Translations under genes and position numbers: made by a program | Part shown: positions 8,093 through 8,159 of the stretch, one piece after another | Position numbering within the stretch: the stretch's first letter is position 1 | Layout: each line of letters starts with the position of its first letter | Assembly (NCBI GenBank): GCA_002430125.1 | Contig: DJBQ01000084.1 | Coordinates: 651-8,809, forward strand | From: Rhodobacterales bacterium UBA5972 | GTDB lineage: Bacteria; Pseudomonadota; Alphaproteobacteria; Rhodobacterales; Rhodobacteraceae | Length of the DNA stretch: 8,159 bases | Direction of reading: 5' to 3' | Notes under the pieces: generated by a model | Told to the model about the DNA's origin: nothing | Databases searched by the model: none | What the model saw: the letters and a program-made list of their open reading frames with translations, nothing else

Positions 8093-8121
8093 AGCGTATC
8101 CTGCGCGACAGCAACGCGCAA
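8093..8121 (-). promoter_or_regulatory. Weak candidate promoter of ppx/gppA-rlmE with an inverted repeat
   Basis: On the minus strand TTGCGC (8121-8116) and TACGCT (8098-8093) are 17 nt apart, each matching only three consensus positions. The spacer contains most of a perfect 6-bp inverted repeat with a 7-nt loop, TGCGCG at 8102-8107 and CGCGCA at 8115-8120. The repeat could be an operator or an RNA hairpin; there is no T-run to make it a terminator. Both readings are tentative. Confidence 0.22.
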
Positions 8122-8159
8122 GCATCCTTGGGATGTTTGTCGCTAACACGGGATATGTC

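Overview
The window looks like chromosomal DNA of an alphaproteobacterium, most probably of the Rhodobacteraceae/Roseobacter group. This rests on the style of the proteins (IMP dehydrogenase, RlmE with its long basic N-terminus, Ppx/GppA directly followed by RlmE). It is an impression from recalled family sequences, not a computed placement. Base composition is moderate. I see no tRNA, rRNA, CRISPR array, insertion sequence or phage gene.

Layout. Two blocks of minus-strand genes flank one plus-strand block. The left minus block, in reading direction, is a TDT/SLAC1-type membrane transporter (3096-2137), guaB (2055-601) and a MAPEG-family membrane protein (551-108). The right minus block is a Ppx/GppA phosphatase (8062-6938) followed after 3 nt by rlmE (6934-6209). 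Between them lies a plus-strand operon of three genes: an arginase/agmatinase-family ureohydrolase (3415-4374), a fold-type IV aminotransferase overlapping it by ATGA (4371-5276), and a membrane fatty acid desaturase starting 7 nt later (5284-6212). A gap of about 320 bp (3097-3414) between the transporter and the ureohydrolase must hold divergent promoters.

Genes working together. Housekeeping functions are purine nucleotide synthesis (guaB), ribosome maturation (rlmE) and probably (p)ppGpp/polyphosphate turnover (ppx/gppA). The plus-strand operon is the accessory part. Its aminotransferase resembles (R)-selective amine transaminases more than branched-chain or D-amino-acid aminotransferases, and it lacks the carboxylate-binding arginine expected in both of those. 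Paired with a ureohydrolase, this suggests a route in which a guanidino compound is hydrolysed to urea plus an amine, which is then transaminated. The substrates are unknown.

The most striking irregularity is the desaturase. Histidine boxes 1 and 2 lie in one frame and box 3 lies in another, so the gene carries a one-base frameshift (or the read has an error) between about 5829 and 5892. In the restored frame its stop codon shares a CTAG palindrome with the stop of the convergent rlmE.
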